A stretch of 64,000 bases of DNA from Deinococcus sp. KSM4-11 (GTDB lineage: Bacteria; Deinococcota; Deinococci; Deinococcales; Deinococcaceae): positions 39,373-103,372 of the forward strand of contig NZ_SSNX01000012.1 of the NCBI RefSeq assembly GCF_004801415.1, written 5' to 3'. Positions within the stretch are counted from its first letter, which is position 1, and every line of letters begins with the position of its first letter. Shown here one piece after another: positions 44,294 through 59,071 of this stretch. The notes beneath the pieces are model-generated. The model was not told the DNA's origin, did no database searches, and saw nothing but the letters and a program-made list of their open reading frames with translations. Made by a program: the position numbers and the translations under genes.

Positions 44294-44884
44294 CTAGTCG
44301 GTACGGCTGGGCGTGTGCTGCCGCATCAGCCCGTCGCGGGTGGCCTTCAGCAGCTCGTCGCTCAGGGTCGGGTCGGACACGGCGCGCGACAGGGCCAGCG
44401 CCCCCACCATGCCGGCCAGGGTCGCCAGGGCGTCGGCACGGCGGGCCGCCGCATCCGGCGCGGTGGACAGCTCACTCATGTCGGCGATCAGGCGTTCCAG
44501 GGAACCGGTCAGGGCGCCACGCACCGCTTCCGGCTGCCGGGCCACCTCGCCGCTCAGGGTCGGCAGCACGCAGCCCGTGGCCGGATGATCGCGGTGCGCG
44601 CGGTTCACGTACCCGCGCACGACGCCCGCCAGTCCCTCGCCAGCCTCGCGGGCGGCCTGAACCCTGGGGTGCACGCTCGCCTCCAGGCTGCCCGCGAGAA
44701 CCTCACCCACCAGATCGTCCTTGCTCTGGAAGTGCGCGTAGAACCCGCCGTGCGTGAGGCCGGCCCGGCCCATCACGCGGGCAATGCCCACGCCGTCGAT
44801 GCCCTCGGTCTTGAAGGCCTCGGTGGCCGCCTGCACGATCCGCTCGCGCGTCTGCTGGCGATGGTCTTTCGGGTAGCGTGCCAC
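44294..44884 (-). CDS. TetR/AcrR-family repressor of the adjacent efflux pump
   Basis: The 196-residue protein has the TetR HTH (about 8-55: RERIVQAATEAFKTEGIDGVGIARVMGRAGLTHGGFYAHFQSKDDLV) and an all-helical ligand domain with a Cys in ATGCVLPTLSGEV. I took the GTG at 44882-44884 as start because AGGAGG lies 7 bp upstream; a longer start at 44923 adds residues before the ribosome site. It probably binds the palindromes at 44947-44964 (its own promoter) and 44201-44218 (MFS promoter) and releases them on binding the exported compound. Confidence 0.93.
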   Translation of the reverse strand: MARYPKDHRQQTRERIVQAATEAFKTEGIDGVGIARVMGRAGLTHGGFYAHFQSKDDLVGEVLAGSLEASVHPRVQAAREAGEGLAGVVRGYVNRAHRDHPATGCVLPTLSGEVARQPEAVRGALTGSLERLIADMSELSTAPDAAARRADALATLAGMVGALALSRAVSDPTLSDELLKATRDGLMRQHTPSRTD

Positions 44885-44946
44885 GCTGCATCCTCCTGGA
44901 ATCCGGCCGTTCGGGGTGCCCACCGTTCAGCCGGGGCGCCTCCAGC

Positions 44947-44964
44947 ATATGACGGCCGTCATAT
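44947..44964. promoter_or_regulatory. TetR operator, perfect 18-bp palindrome upstream of tetR
   Basis: ATATGACGGCCGTCATAT reads the same on both strands. It lies 63 bp before the tetR start and about 35 bp after the APC permease stop on the other side, where it also covers a TATGCT -10-like element. Confidence 0.85.
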
Positions 44965-44999
44965 CACCACCGTGACCCCCATGACGGGGCCGGCGTCCA

Positions 45000-46958
45000 C
45001 TACCCCCCCACGTGCACGATCGGCCGCCGGTCGCGGTCGGGCTCCGCGCGGCGCAGGATCTCCCGGGTGAGGGGCGGCACATCCCCCCGGCCTCCGATCA
45101 CGAAATCCAGCGCCAGCGGCAGCGGACTGCTCTCGGTCCAGCGCATGTACACCTGCGGCGGTGCGCCCTTCCCGCGCAGGTGCAGCATCACGGCCGCAAT
45201 GGTGTTCGGCACGCTGGAGCCCGTCGCCTTGAGCACCCCGTACGGCCCCACCTGGAAGCCCGTGACCTCCACCACGTCCGTGAACTCGCTCGCGTCGTCC
45301 ACCTCGACCTCCAGGAAGATGAACGGCTGCTCCGGCGGGAGGTGCACCATCTGCCGGACGCGCATCTCCTGTTTGCGGTACTCGTCCTCCGACGACCGGC
45401 CCGGATAGTGCGACACCAGCCGCAGCGGCCGGATCGGGGAGGACTTCAGCAGCCGGATGGCGGACTCGTCGAGCTGCACGCTGCTGACCCGCAGCTCGAA
45501 GGAACGCGACACCCGCGAGCTGATCCCCACGGCCAGCACCAGCACGATGAACAGCGCCGCAATGTACAGGCCCTGCGGATTGCTGAGGATCGTCACGGCA
45601 CTCGTGTACACGAAGATCGCGCTGATGACCCCGAAGGCCCACGCCCCGAACCGCTGCCCCTGACGCGCCGCGCTGAGCGCCACCGCGACCGCCGCGCTGG
45701 TCATCATGGCCAGCACGCCTGTGGCGTAGGCGGCCGCCTGGTTGTCGACGTTGGCGCGGAAGGCCAGGGTCATCAGGACGCAGAGCAGCACGAACAGCAA
45801 CACCAGCGGCCGGTGCGCGCGGCTCCACTCCGGGGCCATGCCGTAGCGGGGCAGGTAACGGGGCACGATGTTCAGCAGGCCCGCCATGGCCGACGCCCCC
45901 GCGAACCACAGGATGCTGATGGTGCTGACGTCGTAGGCGGTGCCCAGCAGCCCGCCCAGGTGCTCGTGCGCCAGGTACGCCAGGGCGCGGCCGTTCGCCT
46001 CTGCTCCCGGCTGGAACAGCGGCGCGGGAATCAGCAGGGTCGTGACCAGACTGCTGGCGATCAGGTACACGCTCATCAGCAGCGCGGCCGTGGTCAGCAG
46101 CTTCTTGCCGTTGCGGATCCGTCCGACCGGCTGGGCCTCCGTGTCGCCCGGATCGCCCTTGATCAGCGGCATGACCACCACGCCCGTCTCGAAGCCTGAC
46201 AGGCCCAGCGCCAGCTTTGGGAACACCAGCAGCGCCGCCCCGATCACTGCCAGCGGCGACGCGTACCCGTGGCGCAGCGCCCCCAGCCAGTCGCCGATCA
46301 CGTGCGGCTGCTGGGCGATCAGCACGAAGCCCTGGCCGATCACGACCGCACTGAGGCTCAGGTACACCGCCACCAGCACCACCGCGATCCCGATCGCCTC
46401 CTTGAAGCCCTTCAGGAACACCATGCCCAGCAGCAGCACCAGCAGCAGCGTCACCCCGACCTCGTGCCCACCCACCAGCGGTTTCAGGAACGGGTTTTCC
46501 GTGATGTGCGCCGCCGCGTCGGCCGCCGACAGCGTGATCGTGATGATGAACCCCGTCGCCACGAAGCCGATCAGGGTCAGCACCAGGAACTTGCTCGGCC
46601 AGTAGGTCAGCAGCCGCTCCAGCATGCTGATCGACCCGTCGCCGTGCGGACTCTGCTCCGCCACCCGGCGGTACATGGGCAGTGCCCCCAGCAGCGTGAC
46701 CAGCACCAGCACCAGGGTGGCGACCGGGGAGAGCACGCCCGCCGCCAGCGCCGCGATCCCCGGCTGGTACCCCAGCGTGGAGAAGTAGTCCACGCCGGTC
46801 AGGCACATCACCTTCCACCACGGGTGGGTGTGGTGCTGCGCCTGCGCCTTCCGCTCCGGCTCGTAGAAGCCCTCGGTGTCCTGCGCAGGTTCTTCCTGTA
46901 CCAGCCAGCGGGAAACGTCCTCGATGATGGGGTGGGGCGCACGCTTGGCTGAAGGCAT
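45000..46958 (-). CDS. APC-superfamily amino acid permease with long cytosolic C-terminus
   Basis: The 652-residue protein has a ~50-residue cytosolic N-terminus, 12 predicted membrane helices (to about 450), and a ~190-residue soluble C-terminal domain ([22 protein letters not shown] ... [21 protein letters not shown]). Typical signs are [23 protein letters not shown] and [15 protein letters not shown]. It probably imports an amino acid or related cation; the soluble tail may regulate it. TACTGT lies 7 bp before the ATG (46956-46958), supporting this start over an in-frame GTG 18 bp up. Confidence 0.87.
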   Translation of the reverse strand: MPSAKRAPHPIIEDVSRWLVQEEPAQDTEGFYEPERKAQAQHHTHPWWKVMCLTGVDYFSTLGYQPGIAALAAGVLSPVATLVLVLVTLLGALPMYRRVAEQSPHGDGSISMLERLLTYWPSKFLVLTLIGFVATGFIITITLSAADAAAHITENPFLKPLVGGHEVGVTLLLVLLLGMVFLKGFKEAIGIAVVLVAVYLSLSAVVIGQGFVLIAQQPHVIGDWLGALRHGYASPLAVIGAALLVFPKLALGLSGFETGVVVMPLIKGDPGDTEAQPVGRIRNGKKLLTTAALLMSVYLIASSLVTTLLIPAPLFQPGAEANGRALAYLAHEHLGGLLGTAYDVSTISILWFAGASAMAGLLNIVPRYLPRYGMAPEWSRAHRPLVLLFVLLCVLMTLAFRANVDNQAAAYATGVLAMMTSAAVAVALSAARQGQRFGAWAFGVISAIFVYTSAVTILSNPQGLYIAALFIVLVLAVGISSRVSRSFELRVSSVQLDESAIRLLKSSPIRPLRLVSHYPGRSSEDEYRKQEMRVRQMVHLPPEQPFIFLEVEVDDASEFTDVVEVTGFQVGPYGVLKATGSSVPNTIAAVMLHLRGKGAPPQVYMRWTESSPLPLALDFVIGGRGDVPPLTREILRRAEPDRDRRPIVHVGG

Positions 46959-47118
46959 TCCGGGTACAGTATCCACCTAGTTCGTGCCCTGCGCGCCGCA
47001 CCTCCATAGGGTGGGTACGGTTCCGGTGGTGCCCGCCCGGATGGCCTGCCGGCGTGCAGGCGGCGCGGAAGGTCGTCCTGGGCTTCCTGAGAGGTCAAGT
47101 CTGAGAGAACCACGGCAA

Positions 47119-47149
47119 ACCGGGAGATCCTTGCGGACACTCCCGGTTC
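47119..47149 (-). terminator. Terminator after the lipoprotein pair
   Basis: AACCGGGAG (47119-47127) and CTCCCGGTT (47141-47149) form a perfect 9-bp stem with a 13-base loop, 12 bp past the stop at 47162, with TTTGCC after it on the minus strand. Confidence 0.75.
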
Positions 47150-47161
47150 ACACTGCTGTTA

Positions 47162-47797
47162 TTACTGGCTGGTCTCTGGCGTGGGCAGGTGCAGCGTCGT
47201 GCGGTTCAGGGTGCTGCTGCTCAGCGTGCGCTGGTACGTGGTCTGGTTCTCGGGCAGGAACACGAAATGCTCGGCGCGCGACCAGCCGCTGCTCAGCGTC
47301 CAGGTCTGGTGCATGTCCGGCGTGGCCGTCGTGAAGTCCACCGTGACGGCCGCACTCGCGTACGCCACCCGGTCATGACTGAGCACGGCCAGATCCTCGC
47401 CCGCCTCCCGCGTACCGTTGGTGTTCTTGTCCTGCCACATCAACCAGTGCAGCAGCAGCACCTTCGCGGTCGGCGTGCTGATGGTCGGCGTTCCGGTCAC
47501 TCCGGCGGGCAGCAGGGACGCGACCGGCTGCGCCTTGGCCTCCGTGGTGGCCCCCGCCCATTTCGCCGGATCGACCTCTGCCGACGTGCTGCCGGAGGGC
47601 ACGCTGATTTGGTAGACGCTCTCGCCGGCGTCGGTCAGCAGGTTCAGGTAGGCGTTCCCCGGCGCGGCCGGGAAGCGCACCTCCGCGCCCGTGGGCAGCG
47701 GCGGCCGCCCTCCATTCGGTGCCCCGGACGACGCGCTGCACGCCATCAGGCCCAGCGGCAGCACGCCCAGCATTCCCACCATCAAAACCCGCTTCAT
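47162..47797 (-). CDS. Predicted lipoprotein with a Ca2+-loop-like segment (second of a pair)
   Basis: The 211-residue protein has a lipobox LMAC (Cys20) after a basic-hydrophobic signal. The centre reads WQDKNTNGTREAGEDLAVLSHDRVAYA, an acidic D-x-N-x-N-G loop followed by E-D-L like dockerin or EF-hand Ca2+ sites. The rest is beta-rich with no known domain. Its ATG overlaps the stop of the related upstream lipoprotein gene and has GGAGG 6 bp upstream. Envelope location is predicted; function unknown. Confidence 0.78.
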   Translation of the reverse strand: MKRVLMVGMLGVLPLGLMACSASSGAPNGGRPPLPTGAEVRFPAAPGNAYLNLLTDAGESVYQISVPSGSTSAEVDPAKWAGATTEAKAQPVASLLPAGVTGTPTISTPTAKVLLLHWLMWQDKNTNGTREAGEDLAVLSHDRVAYASAAVTVDFTTATPDMHQTWTLSSGWSRAEHFVFLPENQTTYQRTLSSSTLNRTTLHLPTPETSQ

Positions 47798-48504
47798 TTC
47801 AGACCTCCGCGCACACCCATGCTCGTCAGGCGATCACTGCTCGCATGCATCCGGATCGAGATTCCGAGATCCGCCGTCGGCACCGAGTTCATGGTCACCA
47901 GGAACCGGTTCGGCGTGTCCGTCGGCTGCAAGACCTCATGCCGCACCAGACTCCACCCCAGGGCCCGCGTGCCCGATTCCATCGACCGGCCATCCGGGCT
48001 GGTGAACGAATACGTGAACGGGGTGTTCGCGTAACTGTAGATGTCGTGCGTCAGGTACAGCTCCTCGGTGCTTTCCGGCGAACCGTTGCCGTTCGTATCG
48101 CGAAACAGCGTGAAGTACACGTTGCAGGTCTTGACGGTGTCCGGCGACACCACCACGCTTTGCATCCCCCTGGCATCCCCGGTCTTGAACGCCGAGATAC
48201 ACAGCGGATTCGACTTCAGGGTGTTCAGGCTGTCCGCGTACAGGCTCAGGGTGGCCGTGTTCGACGAACTCACGTAGCCGCTGGTCAGCACCTTCACGGT
48301 CGTGACCGCCCCGGGACTCGCCTGCTCGAAGTAGATCGCCGCCAGCCGCAGGTTCGCCGAGCCCGACGTATCCGGGAATGAAAACGTCAACGTGGTCGGC
48401 GGCACGTACGGCGGATACGAACCGGGACACGCTGTCAACAGGGTCAGCAGGCCTACACCGACTCCGGCCACCCTCACCGACCTTCCAATACTGGATGTAT
48501 TCAC
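47794..48504 (-). CDS. Predicted lipoprotein with a Ca2+-loop-like segment (first of a pair)
   Basis: The 236-residue protein has an N-terminal signal with lipobox LTAC (Cys26). Its middle holds [26 protein letters not shown], the same D-x-N-x-N-G-x2-E-x2-E-x-L pattern as the next gene, with a following H-D and Y-A at the same spacing, so the two are divergent paralogues. It also has two other Cys (PLCISAF and KTCNVYF) that could pair. The GTG start lies 6 bp after TACTCT, a leaderless GTG start; the following gene overlaps the stop. Confidence 0.78.
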   Translation of the reverse strand: MNTSSIGRSVRVAGVGVGLLTLLTACPGSYPPYVPPTTLTFSFPDTSGSANLRLAAIYFEQASPGAVTTVKVLTSGYVSSSNTATLSLYADSLNTLKSNPLCISAFKTGDARGMQSVVVSPDTVKTCNVYFTLFRDTNGNGSPESTEELYLTHDIYSYANTPFTYSFTSPDGRSMESGTRALGWSLVRHEVLQPTDTPNRFLVTMNSVPTADLGISIRMHASSDRLTSMGVRGGLK

Positions 48505-48617
48505 ACTTCAAGAGTAAACGCCCCACGCCACGGACGCAGGAAGGTTTGAGCGGAACTGACCGGTATCTGACCCAGGGCAGAGTTCTCCGCCCACTCGCCG
48601 TTCCAGGGGTGTGGCAA

Positions 48618-48641
48618 AACCCTCGGGCCGCCCCGAGGGTT
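48618..48641 (-). terminator. Rho-independent terminator of lpdA
   Basis: AACCCTCGGG and CCCGAGGGTT form a perfect 10-bp stem with a 4-base loop; on the minus strand it ends in a run of four Ts (GGTTTTGCC). It lies 38 bp after the lpdA stop and is the clearest intrinsic terminator in the window. Confidence 0.88.
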
Positions 48642-48678
48642 CCATCGCTGTCCACTCCGCTCCGCCTTTCAGGGGCGA

Positions 48679-50082
<1,404 letters not shown>

Positions 50083-50178
50083 GCCGGCAGTCTAGCGCCA
50101 GCCCCCCTGGGCCGTCACTGACTCATCAGCCTAGCTGGACACGCGGCATTCACAACCCGTGGTGGTCAGTGGCCGGGA

Positions 50179-50748
50179 TCAGTTGACCAGTTCCGCCCGG
50201 ATCGGCACGACCGTGGTGAAGTCCCCGACCATCCGGCCGTGGTGCAGGCGCGGCGTGCCGGTGATCTGCACCTCGATCTCGCTGCCGTCCACGCGCTTCA
50301 GGCGGGTGCGGTAGGTGTCGCTGTGGCCCTGGTGCCGGACATCCCGCGCGCGTTTCAGGTGGATGTGGTCCTCGTGGACGGTGAAGTCGAAGGGGGTGCG
50401 CCCGACGATCTCCGAGACGGGCAACCCCAGCAGGTCGGCGTAGGCGCTGTTCACGTACACGTAGCGCCCGCCGTTGTCCAGCACGGTCAGGCCGTGATCG
50501 ACGCTCTCCATGATCTGCCGGGCGAAATCCAGTTCCTGCTCATAGGATTCCTTGAGCAGCCGGTGGTCGCGCACCACGTTCACGACCCGCAGGGCCAGCC
50601 ACGCCGCGCCCAGCTGCACCAGCAGCAGCGGGAGCAGCACCCAGTACGCGGCAGGCCTGGGCACCAGCAGCACCACGAGAAAGCTGTCGAGGGCCAGCAG
50701 CGAGAAGAGCGCATACGCTCCCCGCAGCTCGAACAGACCCGGCTTCAT
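50179..50748 (-). CDS. Membrane protein with a PAS domain
   Basis: The 189-residue protein has two helices (about 10-30 and 35-56) and a cytosolic PAS domain (72-185: FARQIMESVDHGLTVLDNGGRYVYVNSAYADLLGLPVSEIVGRTPFDF and IEVQITGTPRLHHGR). No kinase, cyclase or HTH follows, so it is a bare sensor that must pass a signal to another protein. The ATG at 50746-50748 starts just before the first helix; an upstream TTG start is less likely. It is divergent from dnaE across 162 bp. Confidence 0.82.
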   Translation of the reverse strand: MKPGLFELRGAYALFSLLALDSFLVVLLVPRPAAYWVLLPLLLVQLGAAWLALRVVNVVRDHRLLKESYEQELDFARQIMESVDHGLTVLDNGGRYVYVNSAYADLLGLPVSEIVGRTPFDFTVHEDHIHLKRARDVRHQGHSDTYRTRLKRVDGSEIEVQITGTPRLHHGRMVGDFTTVVPIRAELVN

Positions 50749-50781
50749 GCTGCATTCTTCACTGAAAGGACTGACATCCGT

Positions 50782-50797
50782 CTTACACAAACCTTAC
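50782..50797. repeat. CTTAC direct repeat, 11-bp period, in the dnaE/PAS spacer
   Basis: CTTAC occurs at 50782-50786 and 50793-50797, one helical turn apart, as in OmpR/PhoB-type binding sites. It lies about 40 bp upstream of the PAS gene start. Function inferred. Confidence 0.3.
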
Positions 50798-50898
50798 GAA
50801 AGACATGAGATTGCCCTGAAGTTCATGGTGAACTGCTCCTGTCGTGGTTCGTCGGCAGGGGCGCCGCACACGTCACAGCGTGCCACCACGCCCCGCCC

Positions 50899-50904
50899 TA
50901 TCCT
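50899..50904 (+). promoter_or_regulatory. -10 box TATCCT of the leaderless dnaE promoter
   Basis: TATCCT is followed by GTGGGC and the dnaE ATG at 50911, with no ribosome site in between. Confidence 0.65.
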
Positions 50905-50910
50905 GTGGGC

Positions 50911-54908
<3,998 letters not shown>

Positions 54909-54912
<4 letters not shown>

Positions 54913-55187
54913 TCCCGGCTGAGCTGGCCGCGGAGGCGTTGATCTGGGAATGGCAGAACGAGCTTGGGTTTCACGAACCAGGGGAATGGGCTGACTCCAT
55001 CGGGAGCCGCTGCCCATTCTTTATGCGGTCTTCGTGTGAAACTTCCAAGAGTTCGCTGAGTGCCAGTCTGCCGGCCACCTCTCGCCCAGCAGTTCAGGGA
55101 GGCTGGGGCAGCCTTCCGCCGGTTGCGGTGGCGCTCATGTTGCCGGCGAGGCAGGTCTGCTCGACTACTGGGCTATTCACGGTATAG
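54909..55187 (+). pseudogene. Uncertain ORF or decayed gene downstream of dnaE
   Basis: A GTG overlaps the dnaE stop and opens a 92-codon frame. The first ~35 residues (IPAELAAEALIWEWQNELGFHEPGEWADS) look like real protein; the rest does not. Other frames over 55030-55190 look more protein-like in part (FAECQSAGHLSP... LLDYWAIHGI), so a frameshifted, decaying gene is plausible. No family recognised. Confidence 0.3.
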
Positions 55188-55198
55188 GGAGCACTGGG

Positions 55199-55648
55199 TC
55201 ACCCGGGCAGCAGATCCACGACCTCGCCCACCAGTCCCAGTTCCTGTAATCGCCGGGCGATCAGTGAGCGGTGGCATTCGTCCGCGTGGCGCTCGTAGCA
55301 CAGCAGGGCCACGTGCTCACGGGCGGCGAGTGAACCCAGTTCGTCCAGCGCGTCTCCCTGCGTGGCGAGGTGCAGGGTGTATGCGGCCTTCAGGGCGGCG
55401 AAGTCCTTGTCCAGCTTGTACGCCTTCCTCACGGCAGGCGGCGTGCCCAGGGCGCGCAGGTGCCGGTACGCGATGCCCTGCTCGTGCAGTGCGTTGCCCA
55501 GCGCGGTCTTGCTGTAGCCCCGGCGGCGGCTCTGGGCGCGTTCGCGGGTGTCCACGACCACGGAGATCCCGCTGGCCGTCAGGGTGCTCAGGAAGGCGTC
55601 GAGGGGCGTGTCCTCGTAGCCGATGGTGTGAAGCGTGGGCGCGGTCAT
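55199..55648 (-). CDS. DUF488-family protein
   Basis: The 149-residue protein has the DUF488 start LHTIGYEDTPLDAFLSTLTASGISVVVDTRERAQSRRRGYSK and the C-terminal LLCYERHADECHRSLIARRL, with conserved Cys and CH pair. The family is predicted to bind nucleic acid or nucleotides, but no activity is established. TACGGT lies 6 bp before the ATG (leaderless). Confidence 0.9.
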   Translation of the reverse strand: MTAPTLHTIGYEDTPLDAFLSTLTASGISVVVDTRERAQSRRRGYSKTALGNALHEQGIAYRHLRALGTPPAVRKAYKLDKDFAALKAAYTLHLATQGDALDELGSLAAREHVALLCYERHADECHRSLIARRLQELGLVGEVVDLLPG

Positions 55649-55729
55649 GGCCCAACCGTACCGGGGGCACGGCTGGATGACCGTGATGGTCTCTCCGGCC
55701 GTGCCCCCGCTGGGGCTCCGTGCGCCGCC

Positions 55730-56236
55730 TCAGTCGCTGGCGACGCCCAGGTGTGGTTCGCCGCCGTGGTGCGGACGGATGTTTACGGGTTTGGCGTACC
55801 ACGTCATGGCGGGGCGCGCGTCGAGCGTGAAGGTGTACCCGAGCCGTTCCCAGAAGCGGGCGCCGCGCGGGTTCTCTCCCAGCACGCTGGCCAAGATCCG
55901 GGTGGTACCGGCGGGCACGTGGCGTTCCAGGTACCGCACCGCCTGCTCGCCCAGGCGCTGGGACTGCCGGTCCTCGCGGATGAGCAGCAGGTTGATGGTC
56001 ACGTCGCCGCGCTGCGGGTAATCGTTCTTGCAGTCGAGACTGCCGACGAGATCGCCGTGGTCGTCGTGCAGGAGGCGCAGGGCGCGCCGGGGGTCGAGCA
56101 GGGCAATTTCGATCTCGCGTTCTACGTCGCCCAGGGTGGGCACGCGGCTGCCCAGCAGGGCAAAGTAGCCGGGTGTGGCGGTGTACAGCGAGTGCAGCAT
56201 CGGCGCGTGGTGCAGCGCCAAGGGAGTGGCGATCAA
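55730..56236 (-). CDS. GNAT-family N-acetyltransferase
   Basis: The 168-residue protein has a GNAT fold with GDLVGSLDCKNDYPQRGDVTINLLLIREDRQSQRLGEQAVRYLERHV (strand 4 and acetyl-CoA loop SQRLGE) and NPRGARFWERLGYTFTLDARPAMTWYAKPV at the end. The start is TTG with GGGAGG 7 bp upstream. Substrate unknown. It is isolated, between DUF488 and the divergent dus gene. Confidence 0.85.
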   Translation of the reverse strand: MIATPLALHHAPMLHSLYTATPGYFALLGSRVPTLGDVEREIEIALLDPRRALRLLHDDHGDLVGSLDCKNDYPQRGDVTINLLLIREDRQSQRLGEQAVRYLERHVPAGTTRILASVLGENPRGARFWERLGYTFTLDARPAMTWYAKPVNIRPHHGGEPHLGVASD

Positions 56237-56393
56237 GAACGGGCCTCCCGTCCAGCATGAGGGAAGTAGGTTGTTCTAGGCTGGACGCTCGCAGCATACC
56301 TCCGGCGTTGTCACAGATCTGTGAATCTGCGTGCCCGGGGGACTTGAGCCTGGATTCACCCGTCCGGGGGTGGGCGTGCGGTACCCTTCCCGG

Positions 56394-57416
56394 ATGACCG
56401 GCGGCTTCTACTCCTCCAGACTCGCGCGGCGTGGCGCGGTGCTCGCCCCGATGGCCGGGTACAGCGACGCACCCATGCGGCAGCTCGCCACGGAGCACGG
56501 CGCGCTGTGGACGGTCTCCGAGATGATCAGCGCGCGCGGCCTGATGGGCGGCGGCGACACCGAGAAGCTGAACCTGGGTCGACCGTACCCCGGCGAGCAG
56601 GGCCGCGTGGTGCAACTTTTCGGCGCGGACCCGGACGTGCTCGCGGGAGCGGTGGCGCGCGCCGAGGCGTGGTTTGCCCCGGCGGCCATCGACCTGAACA
56701 TGGGCTGCCCCGTTCCGAAGATCAGGGGCAAGGGCGGCGCGTGCCTGCTCCAGACGCCGGAGGTGGCGTACACCCTGATCCAGGCCATGCGCGGGGCGAC
56801 AGGCCTGGACGTGAGCGCGAAGATCCGCCTGGGCTGGGATCACGACCGCAGCGTGGAAGTCGCGCAGGGTCTCGCGGCGGCGGGCGCAGCGTTGATCACC
56901 GTGCATGGCCGCACCAGCGCGCAGCGGTATACCGGGCAGGCCGACTGGGACGCCATCGCCCGCGTGGCGGCGGCCGTGGACGTCCCGGTGGTCGGCAGTG
57001 GCGACATCACCAGTGCAGAGATCGCCCGGGAGCGCCAGCGCTGTGGGGTGGCTGCCGTCATGATCGGGCGGGGCGCGGTGGGCAATCCGTGGATCTTCAC
57101 GGCACTCGCCACGGGCGAGGAGGTGTGGCCGGACGTCACCACGCGCGCCCGCACGGCCCTGCGCCACGCGGAACTTCAGACGACCTTCTACGACGACGAT
57201 TCCGGTCGCCTGACCCTGCGCCCCCTGCGCAAGGTGCTGCCCGCCTACCTGCCGGATGTGCCCGAGGTGCGGGACGCGCTGGTGCAGGTCGTGACCGTGG
57301 ACGACGTGCGCTCCGTGCTGAGCGCCGTGCTGGACACCCCCGTCACCTCAACGCGAACCGGAACACCTGAGAGCACCGGTGGGCCTGTGGCGGGGTATGC
57401 TGTACAGCACAGATGA
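56394..57416 (+). CDS. dus: tRNA-dihydrouridine synthase
   Basis: The 340-residue FMN enzyme has [15 protein letters not shown] at the flavin site, active-site Cys105 in [41 protein letters not shown] and [11 protein letters not shown]. It reduces uridine to dihydrouridine in tRNA D-loops with NADPH. The DusB-like subgroup fits the CP-VPKI-KG-G context. TACCCT lies 6 bp before the ATG; a longer frame upstream is unsupported. The next gene overlaps its stop (ATGA). Confidence 0.95.
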   Translation: MTGGFYSSRLARRGAVLAPMAGYSDAPMRQLATEHGALWTVSEMISARGLMGGGDTEKLNLGRPYPGEQGRVVQLFGADPDVLAGAVARAEAWFAPAAIDLNMGCPVPKIRGKGGACLLQTPEVAYTLIQAMRGATGLDVSAKIRLGWDHDRSVEVAQGLAAAGAALITVHGRTSAQRYTGQADWDAIARVAAAVDVPVVGSGDITSAEIARERQRCGVAAVMIGRGAVGNPWIFTALATGEEVWPDVTTRARTALRHAELQTTFYDDDSGRLTLRPLRKVLPAYLPDVPEVRDALVQVVTVDDVRSVLSAVLDTPVTSTRTGTPESTGGPVAGYAVQHR

Positions 57417-57988
57417 ACGTCAGCGAGTACTACGCCTACCTATCCGCCGCACGGGAGCACCTGTGGAACTTTCTGCGGGCGCTTCCGCAGGCGGACCTCG
57501 ACCGTGACCTGATCGAGTCCGGCGACCGGTTCCATACCATCAAGGATCTGGTGCTGCACGTCACGGATGTCGAGGATCACTGGGTGCACTCGGTGGCGCG
57601 GGGCGACGGCGTGAATCGCGAGGGCCGTTTCGCGCACGACTGGGTGAAGCCCGACGCGGCGCAGTACGACCTGTCGTGGATCATCGAGTACGGCCGCGAG
57701 GTGAATGAACGCACCCGCGCCTTCCTGGCCTCCGGCCCGGACATGAACCGCAGCGTGAAACTCGTTCAGGACGACCCTGCGAGCGACACGGTCACGCTCG
57801 ACCAGCTGATGTGGCACGTGATGACGCACGAGGTGCGCCACACCGCGCAGATCACCCTGATGATCCGGCAGCTGGGCCACACACCCCCCTGGCTGGACTA
57901 CATGCGGTTTGCCCGCCCGCACGTCACCGCCGCGCAGAGTGGCGGCGTGGACGGCCTGGGACTCGACGACGACGGCGACGACCTGTAA
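57413..57988 (+). CDS. DinB/YfiT-like four-helix-bundle protein
   Basis: The 191-residue protein has the DinB-superfamily metal ligands: His in [18 protein letters not shown] and two in [16 protein letters not shown]. It ends in an acidic tail ([10 protein letters not shown]). DinB-fold proteins are metal-dependent thiol transferases or hydrolases and are strongly expanded and damage-induced in Deinococcus; no RDRM is seen here. ATG overlaps the dus stop. Confidence 0.9.
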   Translation: MNVSEYYAYLSAAREHLWNFLRALPQADLDRDLIESGDRFHTIKDLVLHVTDVEDHWVHSVARGDGVNREGRFAHDWVKPDAAQYDLSWIIEYGREVNERTRAFLASGPDMNRSVKLVQDDPASDTVTLDQLMWHVMTHEVRHTAQITLMIRQLGHTPPWLDYMRFARPHVTAAQSGGVDGLGLDDDGDDL

Positions 57989-58001
57989 GGCTCCGAACCA
58001 G

Positions 58002-58029
58002 GCCGCCAGGAGGAACGCGTCCTGGCGGC
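58002..58029. terminator. Bidirectional terminator between the DinB-like and arginase genes
   Basis: GCCGCCAGGA and TCCTGGCGGC form a perfect 10-bp stem with an 8-base loop, in the 53-bp gap between converging genes. On the plus strand it is followed by TTTGCTG. Confidence 0.8.
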
Positions 58030-58041
58030 TTTGCTGCCGAT

Positions 58042-58971
58042 TTACATGATCCGCTGGCCGAGCAGGCTGGCGGCCATGCCCACCATGACTTCCGCCGTCT
58101 GGTTGTGCGTGTCCAGGATGGGATTGACCTCCACGATATCCATGGACGTCACCCGGCCGGACTCGCACAGCAGCTCCATCAGCAGGTGGCCCTCGCGGTA
58201 GGTCAGGCCGCCGGGCACGGGGGTTCCCACGCCGGGGCACACGCCGGGGTCGAGGGCGTCCGCGTCGAAGGACACGTGAATGCCGGCCGCGCCGCTCAAC
58301 TGCTCGAGTGTCTGCTCGATGATCCGCGTAATGCCGAGTTGATCCACGTCCTTCATGGTGTAAGCGCGGATGCCCGCCTCGCGCATGGCGTCGCGTTCGC
58401 GGATGTCCACGGAACGGATCCCGATCATGGTGATGTCCTCCGGCCGGAGCGTCCAGCCGCCGCCGAGCGCCACCAGACCCGGATCGCCCAGCCCGGTCAG
58501 GTGCGCGACGGGCATGCCGTGGATGTTCCCGCTGGGACTGCTCTCCGGGGTGTTGTAGTCCGTGTGGGCATCCACCCAGATCACGCCCAGACGGGTTCCC
58601 TGAGCGTCCTGTCCCGGGGCGCCCATTCGGTGGGCCGCCAGGCGGCGGGCGTTGCCGGCCACGGTGCCCATGCTGACTGAATGGTCGCCGCCCAGCGTCA
58701 GCGGGAACACGTCCGGCGGCAGGGCGGCCACGCGCTCGGCGGCGCGTCGGCACGTGTCCAGGATGGGTTCCAGGAAGACCAGGCCGCCGCTCGCGTGCTT
58801 GTCGAGCGTCTCGGGAATGGGCACGGGCACATCGCCCAGGTCGTCCACGTGATGCCCCAGGTCGCGCAGCGTGCGGGCCAGCTGGGCGTTGCGCAGGGCG
58901 GAGGCGCCCATGTCCACGCCGCGTCGGCCCGCGCCCAGATCCATGGGAATGCCCAGAATGGAAACGTTCAT
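58042..58971 (-). CDS. rocF: Arginase (ureohydrolase)
   Basis: The 309-residue enzyme has the three manganese-binding motifs: LGGDHSVSMGT, VIWVDAHTDYNTPESSPSGNIHGMP and VSFDADALDPGVCPGVGTPVPGGLTYREG. The arginase-type DAHTDYN...SGNIHGMP stretch favours arginase over agmatinase. It splits arginine into ornithine and urea. TACGCT lies 6 bp before the ATG (58969-58971), fixing the start over a longer frame. Confidence 0.94.
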   Translation of the reverse strand: MNVSILGIPMDLGAGRRGVDMGASALRNAQLARTLRDLGHHVDDLGDVPVPIPETLDKHASGGLVFLEPILDTCRRAAERVAALPPDVFPLTLGGDHSVSMGTVAGNARRLAAHRMGAPGQDAQGTRLGVIWVDAHTDYNTPESSPSGNIHGMPVAHLTGLGDPGLVALGGGWTLRPEDITMIGIRSVDIRERDAMREAGIRAYTMKDVDQLGITRIIEQTLEQLSGAAGIHVSFDADALDPGVCPGVGTPVPGGLTYREGHLLMELLCESGRVTSMDIVEVNPILDTHNQTAEVMVGMAASLLGQRIM

Positions 58972-59071
58972 GGATTCAGCGTAGCGGCTGCCGGTGGATA
59001 TGCCTTGCGGCTGCAACATTATGTTCAGGCGGGCTGTGTAGGGCGGTTCCCGCGCCTGATCCAGTGAATAG

